The notes beneath the pieces are model-generated. The model had not been told where the DNA came from. It made no database searches and saw only the letters and a program-made list of their open reading frames with translations. From assembly GCA_023105745.1 (NCBI GenBank), contig JALGQZ010000002.1, forward strand, positions 43,576,997-43,640,996: a DNA stretch of 64,000 nucleotides. Direction: 5' to 3'. The translations under genes and the position numbers were made by a program. This DNA comes from Austropuccinia psidii (lineage: Eukaryota; Basidiomycota; Pucciniomycetes; Pucciniales; Sphaerophragmiaceae). Shown here in pieces: positions 43,305 through 54,939 of this stretch (position 1 is its first letter; each line of letters begins with the position of its first letter).

Positions 43305-44783
43305 GTGGAAGTGTTTTCAGATTTAGTTTACAAGATTCAAAAAGAAGTATGGCAAGACAAAGACTATAAAGAAATACTCAAGCAACTAGCAAGAGGTGAA
43401 TCAGTCTCAGATTATTCTCTTGAACCCCCAGCGAAGTTGTTATTATTCAAAGATAGAGTGGTAATCCCAAGCAATGAAGAGCTTCAACTCAATATTCTTC
43501 AAAAGCATCATGACTCACCTTTGGCTGGCCATCCTGGCCAGGAGAAGACCCTCAAGCTCATCAAGAGGGATTTTTATCGGGCTGGCATGAATCAATTCAT
43601 AAAGGACTATGTGTCCTCATGTCAGCAATGTTCAAGAAACAAGAACATTCATCACAAGAAGTTTGGACTACTCAAGCCTCTTCAAATTCCATCTTGTCCT
43701 TGGAATTCCTTATCAAGGGACTTTATCACTCAGTTGCCCTTGTCAAACAACTTTCACTCAATTCTAGTAGTTGTGGACAGGTTCTCAAAAATGGCAATCT
43801 TAATTCCAACTTATGGAACAATCACTGCTCTGGACTTAGCTCAAATCTTCATTAGTCATGTATTTTCCAAGCATGGCCTTCCAGTCAGTATTGTCAGTGA
43901 TAGAGGATCTTTATTTGTTTCATCATTTTGGACTCAATTATGTCAGCAGCTCAAGATATCAAGAGATCTTTCAACTGCTTTTCATCCTGAAACAGATGGA
44001 CAGACAGAGAGGGTAAATCAGATTCTAGAACAGTATCTTCGGATGTATGTCAGCTATAATCAAGATGACTGGTACACCTGGCTCCCTCTGGCTGAATTTG
44101 CCTATAATAATGAAGAACATTCATCAACAAAGCAATCACCTTTTTTCACCATTTATGGAAGAAATCCCAGCTTTGACTCAATCCATATTTCTCAAGACTC
44201 ACCTGCTGGAAAGTTATCAACAAAGCTCCAAACAGTACAGCAAGTTGTCAAAGAAGAATTAGAGTCAGCAATAAGGAGATTCAAGAAGTATGCAAATAGA
44301 AATAGAGCAATTCCACCTGATCTCCAACCTGGGGACAAAGTATGGCTAGCTTCCAAGAACATCAAGACAACAAGACCCACCAAGAAATTATCAGAAAGAT
44401 GGTTGGGACTTTTTGAAGTTCTGAAGAAGATTGGCAGTCATACATATCACCTCAAGTTTCCTCAGCAATGGAAGACAGTTCACCCTTTATTCCATGTGTC
44501 CTTATTAGAACCAGTCAAGCATTCAACTATCCCAAATTGTCATCAATTGCCGCCACCACCAGTTTTAGTGGAGGAGCAAGAAGAATGGGAAGTGGCTCAG
44601 GTTCTGGACTCAAAACTCAAAAGAGGTAAATTATGGTATCTTGTAGAGTGGTATGCATTCAGTGAAGATCCAGAAAGAACCACTTGGGAACCAGCTTCCA
44701 ACCTTACCAACTCACCAGACCTTGTCAAGGATTTCCATTCATTATATCCAGACAAGCCTGGTCCAAATACCTCAAGAGTTTGA
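43305..44783 (+). pseudogene. Element B integrase with chromodomain (open, start lost)
   Basis: 492 codons remain open. A zinc-binding segment (HHDSPLAGH, CQQC: C106, C109) precedes the catalytic core D139, D199, E235, giving D-x59-D-x35-E, the D,D35E signature. The C-terminal domain (LQPGDKVWLASKNIKT, HPLFHVSLLEPVK) is followed by a canonical chromodomain (about residues 424-484: EWEVAQVLDSKLKRGKLWYL, WEPASNLTNSPDLV). Chromodomains direct chromoviruses to marked chromatin. It is normally part of the pol polyprotein; upstream stops leave it without its own start. Confidence 0.9.
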
Positions 44784-45543
44784 TTATGGTGCTTGGTGGG
44801 GAGAAGAAGTTATGAAAGTAAGTTCCTCTCCTGGAATGCACTTTTAAGGGGCATTCTACCCATATGTTGTTGTAAGCATCACCTTGGCCACTTTGTGAGC
44901 ACTTGTAAATTCTTTTGACAGGTTCAGGAAGCATAAAACATCAATAACCTCCATTTGGACCTTATCAAGATATGGCCAAATGTTTCTTTCTTTCTCTTTT
45001 CATTTATCATTCCATTTATGCCAATCATCATAATTCAAGACATTCATTACTTCAAGTCATTTACGGCAATTAATTTCAGAAGTTATTTATGGCAATTCAT
45101 GTCAGAAGTCATTTATGGAAAATTATTTCAGTTTTATGGTGCTTGGTGGGGAGTGGAAGTTATGAAAGTAAGTTCCATCTCCTGGTATGCATCCCTGAGG
45201 GTTCTACTTCTTGTAAAACATTACCTTGGCCACTCTGTGAGCATCAAATGCTTGGTTTTCATTTTTCAGGCACTTCTTGGCCAGATTCAAGCAACTCACC
45301 ACAAGGAGGACCAGCCATCAGGATTTTTCCTTATTTCTTTTTTTTACTCTCATTTTCTCTTATTATTTTATTTCTTTCTTTCATTACTTGTATATTTTTC
45401 TTTCTTTTATTTCTTTAAAGCAGCAGCATCCCCTCCCCAAATCATGTATTGGGAGGTTCCATTATTGTTTTTTATTTTTATTTTTTAGTAGTTATAAGAG
45501 TGGGGATAGAAGTCAAACCAAACACAAACAAGGAAAAGGAAAA
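44784..45543 (+). repeat. Element B 3' region with a ~350-bp imperfect duplication
   Basis: TATGGTGCTTGGTGGGGAG followed by AAGTTATGAAAGTAAGTTCC occurs at 44787 and 45136. Each copy runs on to an ACCTTGGCCACT block. Both copies contain GTAAGT, a possible splice donor. The rest is T-rich. No sense gene is seen. Confidence 0.65.
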
Positions 45544-46832
45544 CTAGTTATCTCTACCTAAATCATCAAAAGTTCTCTGGAAGTCATTTATCAACTCATC
45601 TTCATACCCGGCAAATTTAGCAGCCATCTCTTCAGAAGCAGTCCCTGGAATCATTGTATCATTGGCATACATGATCACCTCTCTTCTATTTCTATTAACC
45701 CTCCTGAATAATCTGGTCACAGCATCTTGATTTTCACTCGCCGCATTGAAAGCTTCTCTGGTAACTCTCATAGGCCAACGATCCCTTCTTTGAAACACTT
45801 GAGCGGCAGGAAACGGTAAAGGAGACAAACCATCCCTTCTTCTACTGGAGCTGGCCTCAGGTTGGAGTTGACAAGCGGTGGGCATGGGTGAGATTCTGGA
45901 AGGTTGGACTGGTGATGGCCTTACTGCTGGATTCAAGGCAGGCCTGGCATGGGAAGTAGTTGGTGAAGGAGGAGGAATTGTGGAAGGAATGGAAGCAAGC
46001 ATTGGTTGGAAGGTTCTGGGGGTACTGGGGATTATTTGGCTTTGGAATCTGTTGGCAAGAGGCTGAGCAGAGGAATTGCTGGATGGATGGCCAACTGAAT
46101 GAGGGACAACTTCAACTTCTTCACCATCCAACTCATCACTCCCCTCAGCATCTGGATCAGATGGGGAATCAGCAATCCTTCTTATCTTTTTCACTACCTT
46201 CACTACTCCATCAGTATTGGTCCTTGAGATTGGGACTTCTGAGCTGTAATGTATGGGCCTACCACCAAATGGAATGGGCCCTCCAACACTAGTCCATCTT
46301 GCCACATCCCTCTTCCTGGAACCAGTCACTACATCAAAATATCAGTACCAATTCAATCAAGACATGCAAATCACTCACATTGCGAAAATACTGAGGTTTC
46401 ATCAGGAGTAGGTTCCTCAAGAATGGGGAATTCCTGCCCATAAAGCCCATCTTTCCTGCTCCATAAGTGCCTCCTGATCTGGGACAAAGTTGACCCAGTA
46501 CAACGACATGATTTCTTCCCAACAAAGCAAAAGTGGCATTTCGACGATCGAGGATTGTAATGTTGAAAGCAATACTTACCCTTGGCCAAACATTCAGTAC
46601 AGGCAGGATCAAGAACTTCAACTGCTCTGAACCCATCATAGGTTTGGGAGGGATCAAAATAGCCAGAAGACGCCATGGAAGGGGAGGAAAATTGACTGAA
46701 GACACCAGAACCACGAAGAACAGACGGTGGCGGTGCAGAAGGAGAAGATTCAGTGAGCTCAGTCAGTTTGGAACTCATAACTGAAGAGTATGCAAGCAGA
46801 AGATTCAAGATGTCAGAACCAATCCACTCCAT
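45544..46832 (-). CDS. Antisense two-exon gene with a Zn(II)2Cys6 cluster, intact
   Basis: Exon 1 runs 46832-46379 (a second Met at 46778 may be the real start), then a 50-nt GT-AG intron (46329-46378), then exon 2 46328-45544 ending in TAG: about 412 codons without interruption. The N-terminal half has CTECLAKGKYC then CHFCFVGKKSC with spacing C-x2-C-x6-C-x10-C-x2-C-x6-C, exactly that of fungal binuclear zinc-cluster DNA-binding domains. The middle is Pro/Ser-rich and disordered. The C-terminal 90 residues look helical and charged (EAFNAASENQDAVTRLFRRV, AAKFAGYEDELINDFQ). It lies antisense to element B between integrase and the polypurine tract. Its openness contrasts with broken gag-pol. 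I recall relatives in A. psidii. Function unknown; transcriptional regulation is an inference. Confidence 0.75.
46329..46378 (-). other. GT-AG intron of the antisense gene (50 nt)
   Basis: Donor GTGAGT at 46378 reading down, acceptor GATGTAG ending at 46329. Splicing in phase 1 joins VFSQ to TGSRKRD through a Leu codon and skips the TGA that would end exon 1. Confidence 0.75.
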
Positions 46833-47748
46833 ATCAAGAAAAAGAATTTGACCTCAGGGAAATGGGGCCATAACTCAATTATGCACCCCCTCAAAGCCTC
46901 TAAGGTGAAGGTTCATACCCCTTTGGGGCTGAACTCATCACTCAGGGCCTCCCCTGAAACTTTGGGGAGGCCAGGATCTTGATGGTCCTGGACCCCATCA
47001 ATGGGTCCAGGTCATGTATGGTGAAAATTGGAATTGGGCCATTTCTGGGCCCCTTGGTCACCCTGGGTCCCCAGCAAATTTGGGCCCAGGGGCTCCATTT
47101 TGGTTCTGGGGGCCTCCAATAGCCCCCACGGACCGCAGACCACAGAACGCGGCATACAGACTGCAGACCGTAGGACCCCAAAGACGTAAAATGGCCAAAA
47201 ATCATAAAAAGGACCAAATTCACCAAAGCACCCAAAAAGGCCCAAAAGGCCATGAAAATCAAAAATATCAAGATTCATCAGAGTAGAGGCCACAGCCCAA
47301 AAAACACTTTTGAGGGCTGTTTGAGGCCATTTCCATGGACAATGGGGACAAGACCCCTTGGAGGAAATTTTTCAAGATTTCATGGATTAAGCCTTGCGCA
47401 ATGAGTACACTTCATATACTCATTGGGCATCACTTTTTGAGCACAAGAGCTCAGTGGCCCTTATTCTGGGATATATCCCAAGGCCACATCCCAAGGGCAT
47501 GGTTGATTGAATCAGAAGAAGACAAAAGCATATTTCAAAGTGGAATACTTACTCAAACTTGGAAAAAAGGGGGGAATCAATTGAATTTGACAGAGAAGAA
47601 GTAAAGAAGGATTTTCAGGATAATGGTCAAGAGGAAAAGAAAATTAAAAAGAAATTTTTTTGAAAAAATGTGGGGATATTGAGATGCCACTCAACAGTGG
47701 CAGGGTATTATGGTGTTCAGGAGCCCACCAGTTTCAAGAGGGGGATAC
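46833..47748. other. Element B 3' untranslated region: GC-rich block and AT-rich tail
   Basis: 46920-47280 is GC-rich with repeated GGCC/GGGCCC words, unlike the rest of the element. Lying just upstream of the antisense gene, it may hold its promoter. 47340-47740 is AT-rich without clear genes and ends in the polypurine tract AAGAGGGGGATAC (47736-47748). Confidence 0.5.
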
Positions 47749-48508
47749 TGTAACAACCATCCATCAGGGGTAAGGGTATTCATTCATACACCCACTCAAA
47801 CACCTTAAAATCAGAAGATCCACTGTTTCATCAATATTCAGTTTCAGCAATCTTCATTCTGAAACATGCATACAGTTTGGTACATCAATAAAGCCTGTCA
47901 ATACCTGTACAGGTTGGATTGACCTAATACAGTTCAATACACCAGTATGAAACTGTCTGATCACTCAAATACACCACACCTCTTGTAAAGGTTCTGTACA
48001 GCTGTACAGGACCTGTATTGGCCAGACTCAATTCAATCATCAATTATTCTCATGAAAATTCTTCCTCTGGATCAGGGCTGGTGATTCTCACATATACCAG
48101 CCCCTCTTTCTCCCCCCTGGGGACTTTTCCCCAGTTAATTAATTTAGTTTATTTATTATTTTATAATTATTCTTATCCTTATTTTGGGTATCATAATTAT
48201 TTCATTTTAAGTTAGTATTTGCATTTCTTCCTTTGCCTGTACAGCATGAGTTGGGTGGCCATATCCTTATTAACCCTTCTCTTTCCATTCTGACAGGTTG
48301 AAACAGTGGACTTGGACTTGTTTGTGGTTGGCTCTTCTATTTCTTACTCTTATTTCTTTGCTGCTACTTTTCTTATATTTATTCTTTTAGTAATTCATCT
48401 TTAACACTCTTAAGTGTCTCCCTTCTTACCATATCCTTGAGCCCTCCATAAGTGAGTCCCAGTTTACTGAGTGCCAGGCCCTCTTCACTTTGAAGAGCCC
48501 CTGTGACA
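47749..48508 (+). repeat. Element B 3' LTR (760 bp)
   Basis: Same length as the 5' LTR and about 97% identical by eye. Followed directly by CTATC and the continuation of element E RT. Confidence 0.95.
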
Positions 48509-48513
48509 CTATC

Positions 48514-49692
48514 CCTTACAAATATCCAATACCCATAATCCATGAGACATTGACTCAAGTAACTCAGGCTAAGTTTATCACAGCCATGGATGCACTAAAG
48601 GGCTTTAATCAAAATGTCTTAACAGAAAGTGCCAAAAAAATACTGAGGATAACAGCCCACTGTGCAATTTTTGAATATCTAAGGATTCCATTTGGTATAC
48701 AAAATGTGCCTTCCCATCACCAAAGGATGACAGATACCATATTTCCTGAAGAATTGTCAGAAGGATAGCTGATTATATATATTGATGATATCATAGTTTG
48801 TTCAGAAACTTGGGATAATCATTTAACAAGACTAGAAAGAGTCTTTCAAAAGATAGTACAAGTAAACATGAAAATCTCCTTGAAAAAGTGTCATTTTGCA
48901 TACAGTAAGCTGAGAGAACTAGGAAATGTTGTATCTGGACTACGTTTGGGCATAGATAAGAGCAAAGTAGTAGCAGTACTATTGAAGCCGATTCCCCAAA
49001 CCAAAAAAGAAATTCAACCATTTCTAGGATTTGCTGGTTATTACAGACAACATATAAAAGATTTTGCAAGAATTTCTAAGTCCTTGTATAATCTCTGTGA
49101 CCAAGAGACAGTATATGAAATGACTGAAGAAAGAGTCAAGCCATATGAAGAACTAAAAAGTTCCTTAAAAAATACCCCATTTCTTCTAATGCCAAAATGT
49201 AAACTACCCTTTAAGCTATACATTGATGCTTGTGGAGACGGACTAGGTGCTGCACCACACTAGACACAAATCATCAATGACAAATCTGTTGAAGGACCAA
49301 TTTGCTTCATTTCAAGACAAAGAAATCCAAAAGAAGCAAGGTATGGAGAAAGACAAATTGAATGCCTCTCCTTAGTGTGGGCTTTACAAAAATCACACTA
49401 TTATTTGGATGGGACAGTGTTTGATGTAATTACAGAGTGTAATTATGTAGAATCTTTATTAAACATGAAAAGACCAAATAGACATATGCTAAGATGGAAA
49501 ATTTCCATTCAAGAATATGGAGGAAATATGAATACAGTTAATAAATCTGGTAATATTCATAAAAATTCAGATGGTCTTGGAAGATTGGCTCTGGAAGATA
49601 CACCTGAAAATCCAGCATGGGTACCACAGGAAGAGCACCATATAGAAGGCATATGTGTCACAGAATTCTGTAAGCAAGTTATAGAAAGATAA
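48514..49692 (+). pseudogene. Element E reverse transcriptase and RNase H (continuation)
   Basis: Resumes the RT frame cut at 38212. Motifs: KFITAMDALKGFNQN, IPFGIQNVPSHHQRM, YIDD at 48778-48789, [16 protein letters not shown]. RNase H includes [14 protein letters not shown] and [16 protein letters not shown]. Stops occur at 48766-48768 (just before YIDD), 49261-49263 and 49690-49692. Confidence 0.9.
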
Positions 49693-51190
49693 AAAATGGA
49701 CGAAAGCTGCCATATCTTATGCCAACTTCTAATGAAAGACGGTAAAGACCCATCACATTCATGAAAATAGATGAAATATGGAAAAAAGCATATGATGAAG
49801 GAATATTCCACCTCCTTGTTGGAATCCTCTATCATAGAGATAAACATACATGTGTTGTGGTATTAACAGGGAGAACTCTGATAAACACTATACTAAATGA
49901 ATGTCATGATAGTGTTACAGATGTACATCTCTCAGAAGACAGAACAGTAGAGAGAGTAAAAACGTTCTCTTGGTGGCTAAATTGGAAGAAATATGTTTCA
50001 GAATACTGCCAAACCTGTGGCAGATGCCAGAAAGCAAACAGAGCCACAGAAAAGAAATTTGGAATGATGATCAAAATCCAGGAACCAAAATGCCCTTGGG
50101 AAATAGTTCACATGGATTGGGTGGCAGCCTTACCGCCAGGAGGAGACAGAAGCTACAATGAATGCCTAGTATTAGTTGACAGATACAGAAATACTCCAAT
50201 GTTCTTGACATTTCACAAGGATGATACAGCTATGGACACAGCCATAATGATATGGAATAAATTCATTAGCCACACAGGCTTATTCCAAAAAACTATAAGT
50301 GATAGAGACCCAAAATTCACTTCAGAATTATGTACAAACCTCCATAACCTGTTTGGAACAAAATTATCCTTCTCAACAGCTTACTTCCCCCAAACTGATG
50401 GTCTAGAAGAAAGAATGATACAGACCTTAAAAGTCATTATCAGGAGATTTGTGCTTATGGACTAGAATTCAAAGATTCTGATGGTTTTACCCATGATTTA
50501 TGTACATGAATCGCAGCTCTTGAACTGGCAAATACAACATCAATTCATTCTTCAACTGACAAAACACCAGCAATGCTAGAAAAAGGCTGGAACCCAAGAC
50601 TTCCTTATTATACCCTCAAAGAGGACTTAGTGTATATATACCCAACAGCAAGTAGTTTTAAAATATGGCTTGACAAAACAAGACACCATGCAAACAGATG
50701 TATGCAATACTCTTTCAAGTATGCAAAAGAAAGATGGGATAAAAGTCATAAACCACCTGACTTCAAAATAGGAGACTTGGTCCTAGTGTCAACTCTAAAT
50801 TTCAATAATATAAAAGGCCCAAAGAAAATGAAAGATTACTTTTCAGGAACATTTATGATAAAATCACTACATGGACCTAATTCTGTAAAACTAGAGCTCA
50901 CAGGTGAATTAATGAACAAACACCCAGGTTTCCCTGCAAGTCTGATAAAACCTTACAGCTTAAGTGACAAGAAATTATTTCCACCAAGAAATAAACACCC
51001 ACTTGAAATACCCCTTTTAGAAGAAGGAGAAGAAAAGAAAATTTTGAAAGTCCTTAAAGAAAGAATGACAATACCTTTTAAGTTTTAGAAATCCAACTCA
51101 AGAAGATGAATGGATACTTGAGAAAGATATCACAAATGCTGATAAACCTTTAAGAAGGTTCAGACATGAAAGAAAATATAAAGAATAGAA
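49693..51190 (+). pseudogene. Element E integrase and C-terminal tail
   Basis: Zinc-binding part (YHRDKHTCVVV, CQTCGRCQKANRA), catalytic core with all three acidic residues ([30 protein letters not shown]), stop at 50463-50465, then the C-terminal domain (50573-51088: DFKIGDLVLVSTLNFNNIKG, NKHPGFPASLIKPYSLS). A frameshift near 51075 leads into the tail (EDEWILEKDITNADKPLRRF). Confidence 0.85.
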
Positions 51191-51291
51191 AATTAAGCAT
51201 TATTAATCTTCAGGATGAACAAAGTCTATTGAAGAGGTAGGACAGTGGATGATACACAAATTGACTATATCAGAGTGTGGTATAATATTTT

Positions 51292-51305
51292 TTGGTGGTA
51301 GGGAA
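51292..51305 (+). other. Element E polypurine tract
   Basis: GGTGGTAGGGAA-type tract directly before TG of the 3' LTR. Element A landed exactly here, so its GAATG duplication contains the last bases of the tract and the first two of the LTR. Confidence 0.75.
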
Positions 51306-51307
51306 TG
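51303..51307. repeat. Target-site duplication of element A, left copy
   Basis: GAATG, repeated exactly at 60983-60987. Confidence 0.95.
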
Positions 51308-52732
51308 TGTCAGGCTGAGTCTATGTTGAAGCAGTAATTAGGCTATTTACAACCAGAAGTTTGACTGTGACACATAGAAAATGATTTAAGATAAGAGTGT
51401 TTTGAGCAAAATAAAGATTTATAATATAATTAAATGCTTCTACTATTAAAGAATAGTGGTGGTGAGCGCTATTGACAGCCCTGGGTGCAGTCTTACCAGT
51501 TGGATTACTATAATAAGAGCTACAATAATTAAAATTATAATTATACCTGATTATTACCCAAGAGTAAAACTGTTTTGGACATTTTACTACATAGGGTATT
51601 CAAGAGCAGGATGAGGAAACAATTCTGGCTGTGAAAAGCCTCCTTTTTATCCTGAAATAGGGTGGAAAGGGTGCTAGACCTTTCCACGTAGAGGAAGTGA
51701 AGATTTTTCACTCTCTGGGACAGGAGTGTGGTTTCAAAGACCTGTATTAGCCTTTATTGGGCTCAGATGTGGTTTTGAAACCACATCTGGGCAGTTTTCA
51801 CCAATACAGGGTAAAGATTTTCATCAGGGGACCTCACAGCCTGATTCTGACATGTATGGCATGTAGAATGCCGTACAGAAACTGTTTGGGACCCCAGAAT
51901 TGACTGACATATGAGGTATTGAAGTAAAAACAAGCTTCTTTGTCTATTTGAAACCTCAAATTCATGATTATGGGACATTATCCCAGGGTAAGGTTGTATA
52001 TGACAGCAGGTGGGAATATGAACTTAAAACAGACATAACTTTGTCAATTCTTGAGATATCAACCTCAAAATTGGTTCAGTGTGTATCCCTGTCTGTGCCC
52101 TACACAATGGTACCTCATTTGATATGGGTATCATTAAATATGGCAAAGTTATCTCATGTACAAGACTTTTGTATATTTGCGTGGTTTAGGCAAAAAGCTG
52201 TATTGAGCTTATTTGCCCCATAGCTTTTGTTCTAGTTGAGCTATGGGAAAATGAATGCCACCATCAGATATCCCTGATTGTTCTCTTTCCAAAAAGACCT
52301 CACTTTAGGTATCTTACGCCAAAACTGCAAAAGTTAGATGAGAGGTGAATGTTTTCTTCACCCTTATTTGGCCATAACTCAAGTAATACTGGTGCTAGCT
52401 CAGTTTGGCTAGTACCATTGGATAGCCCTGGCTTAGAGCTTCATTTTGAATACCCATTTGATGGGGTTAGTACTCTACTTCTGGATTTTAGATGAGAGGT
52501 GAAAATTAAGGTTTATGCTTAGCAACAACTTTGAGCAGGAATAACTTTGTTATTTATTGTCGTATGGTGATGGGACTTATATATTCAGAAAGGGGTGAGT
52601 TTCCTCTTTCTTTAGATACCTTTTTAGCTAATCTGGATCAGCTCCATGTTTTGGTGGTATCTTGGCTATATCATTGATTTATGGTATTTTGGCTGTCATG
52701 CTTGTGCTCTGGTTTTGAGTCACAGGCTGACA
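51308..52732 (-). repeat. Element A 3' LTR (1,425 bp)
   Basis: Plus-strand TGTCAGGCTGAG...CACAGGCTGACA. Short terminal inverted repeats TGTCAG..CTGACA. Holds a 12-bp hairpin (CAGATGTGGTTT/AAACCACATCTG) at 51764-51789, conserved at 60004-60029. Confidence 0.95.
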
Positions 52733-52753
52733 TACCCTCCCTCTAAAAAGGCT
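52733..52753 (-). other. Element A polypurine tract
   Basis: In element sense TTTTTAGAGGGAGGGTA directly precedes the 3' LTR start TGTCAGCC. Confidence 0.85.
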
Positions 52754-52755
52754 CA

Positions 52756-53820
52756 TCATTGATGAGACTGTTCAGTCCTCCTAGAGGCTCTGAATCTCCT
52801 TAAATGAAGCTTTCCATCTGGTATGGCATCTTCTGCCAACCATTTGTCTTTATCAGCTGTTTGGTTCTTGAATCTGACTAAGTATTTTCTCTGATCCTTC
52901 CCATTGAGTCTGATCTTCCTGGCCCTGATGATTTTACTCACAGGTCCAGGGGAGTCCTCCACTTCCACTATCTCTGGTGGAGTTAGGTTCTTCTTCCTGG
53001 AGGGGAATTTGTCCTTCTCTGTTTGGAAGTATGGCTTCACCAAACTTACTGGAAAGACTGGGTGTTTCCTAGAAAATTCCTCTGTAAGTTTGACTTCCAC
53101 TGCATTTTTACCTATCAATTTAATGATAGTGAAGGGTCCTACAAAGGAGTCTCTCATCTTCTTGGGTCCTTCAAGATTTGCGAAGTTTAGGGTAGACACT
53201 AACACCTGGTCCCCTTCCTTAAATTCAGGTTCCATGTGTGACTTGTCCCACCTCTTCTTATTGCACTCCTTTGCCTCTGCTATGCATTTGGCAGCTGTTT
53301 CACAAGCTCTTTTCCACATATTATGGAAGTCTTTGGCTGTGGGGTGGATGGTCAGAAGATTCTTCTTCAAGTGATCCACAGGCAACAAGGGACTCTACCC
53401 TTTCTCTACCAGTGCAGGTGTTTTTCCTGTGGTAGAGTGCCGACTTGTATTATAAGCCAGTTGTACAGCTGGTAGAAGGGTAACCCAGTAATGGGTGTAT
53501 CCCTCATGGTCCTTGTATTCCATGCCATAGGCACAGAAACTTCTAAGGATGTCATCCATTGTTTGGATTATCCTCTCAGCTAGGCCATCTGTTTGTGGAT
53601 GGTAAGCTGTGGAAAAAGCAAGCTTGGTGCTAAGCATGTCATAAAAGTTGGTCCAAAATTCAGATGTGAATTTTGGGTCCCTATCACTAATGATGATCTT
53701 AGGGACCCCACAGGTAAATATGATGTTATTCCGAAAAAACAGAGCAGTATCCATGGCTGTGTCCTCTTTGTGGCATGGTAGACATCTCATTCTCTTTCTG
53801 AACCTATCAACTATGATCAA
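52756..53820 (-). pseudogene. Element A integrase core, C-terminal domain and chromodomain-like tail
   Basis: Same frame as upstream pol, separated by TAG stops near 53829 and 53392. The core has [12 protein letters not shown] and [12 protein letters not shown] (second Asp and Glu present). The C-terminal part has EFKEGDQVLVSTLNFANLEG and RKHPVFPVSLVKPYFQT. The tail KDQRKYLVRFKNQTADKDKW resembles a chromodomain. It ends directly at the polypurine tract. Confidence 0.85.
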
Positions 53821-53829
53821 GCAGGCATT

Positions 53830-54939
53830 TTAGTTTTCTTTTCCTCCTGGGACAAGTCCTGTAACCCAGTTCATGTTGATGGTCTCCCATGGGTGTTTTG
53901 GTTCTTCTATATGTTGAAGTAACCCATACTTCTTCCCATGTTTCCTATTTTCCTTTTGGCATCTTTCACAAGTGTTGATGTATTCACTCAACTCTTGTTC
54001 CCACTTGGGCCACAAAGCTGTGCTTGCTACCCTCTCTTTGGTCCTGTCCTCACTCATGTGTCCCATATAGGGGCAGTCATAGCATTCCTGCAGGAGCAGA
54101 GAGAGGTGGTCTCTGTCTACCACTGTGAGTGCACTTGTGTGTTTTTCTCTGTGGTAGAGGAGGCCATCTATAAGGAAAAACTTGTTATCCTTATAGGCCC
54201 TCAACCAGGGTTCTTCCAGCTGGGATTCCAGTTCTGGACTCCTGTACTTCTGTTGAAGGAGCTGTAGTAATATGCCATACTGTTTGTGTTTGGCATAAGA
54301 CTTTAGTACTGCACTAAAAAATTCATTGTGCAGTTCTGAGGAACTTATTCCCAATATGGGATTTTTGGTTTCCTCTGAATCAGTGTTTCCACTGTCAAGG
54401 GTAACACTTTCTGGTGCCCATTCAGAAAATCTGAAGTTCTTCCTCCTATCTATCTCCATGAAATGGATAGGGATTTTGACTGCAACTTCAGGGTCATAAG
54501 CTGGATTGCTCTTGACATTATCCAGTAGCCATCTGCTAAGGCCATCTGCATTGGTATGACTTTTACCTTCTTTGTATATGATGTTCATGTGCCCTCTATA
54601 CTCCTGGATGGCTATTTGCCATCTCAGCATGTGTCTATTTGTAGTCTTCATGTTTAGTAAAGACTTCAAGGCTGTGCAGTCTGTGTAGACTTCAAAGACT
54701 TCACCCTCCAAATAATAATGGAGTATTTGTAGAGCCCAGAATAGACATAGATATTCAGTCTGGGTGGCCCCATACCTGGCTTTTGAATCTTTCAGTTTCC
54801 TAGATATGTAGCAAATTACTCCCTCTCTTGGTTCACCATCCACAATTTGTCTTTGGTGAAGGGCTGCCCCTAAGCCTTGGCTACATGCTGCATCTATATA
54901 TAACTTGAATGGTAGTTCAAAGTCAGGCAAGATGAGCAC
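53830..54939 (-). pseudogene. Element A RNase H and integrase N-terminus
   Basis: RNase H with FKLYIDAACSQGLGAALHQR, EVFEVYTDCTALKSLLNM and SHTNADGLSRW, then the integrase zinc-binding part (YHREKHTSALTVV, GHMSEDRTKERV, CERCQKENRKHGKK). The first catalytic Asp of integrase is Asn (INMNWVTGL; codon at 53869-53871, GAC-type to AAC). 369 codons open. Confidence 0.85.

Larger units (their letters stand above)
38218..48508 (+). mobile_element. Element B: chromovirus (Ty3/gypsy) with an antisense accessory gene
   Basis: LTRs 38218-38977 and 47749-48508, each 760 bp, TGTAACAACC...CCTGTGACA, differing at about 20 positions by eye (about 97% identical), with exact CTATC duplications. Internal order: T-rich leader, gag, protease, RT, RNase H, integrase with a classical chromodomain, a 3' region with an antisense two-exon gene, polypurine tract. 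The sense genes have several stops and one frameshift. It is the youngest insertion here by LTR identity. Confidence 0.95.

Noticed and set aside
45960..46292. 110-codon plus-strand frame opposite the antisense gene
   Set aside because: No motif and no continuation; the minus-strand gene with its intron explains this DNA.
46942..47293. Overlapping Trp/Gly/Pro-rich frames on both strands in the GC-rich block
   Set aside because: Composition effect of GGCC-rich DNA; the frames contradict each other and none has a recognisable feature.
51948..52223. 91-codon plus-strand frame, repeated at 60188-60463
   Set aside because: The two copies are simply the two LTRs of element A; the conserved frame follows from LTR identity and carries no domain.
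52904..53374. 156-codon plus-strand frame
   Set aside because: Shadow of the element A integrase C-terminus, which has clear family motifs on the minus strand.
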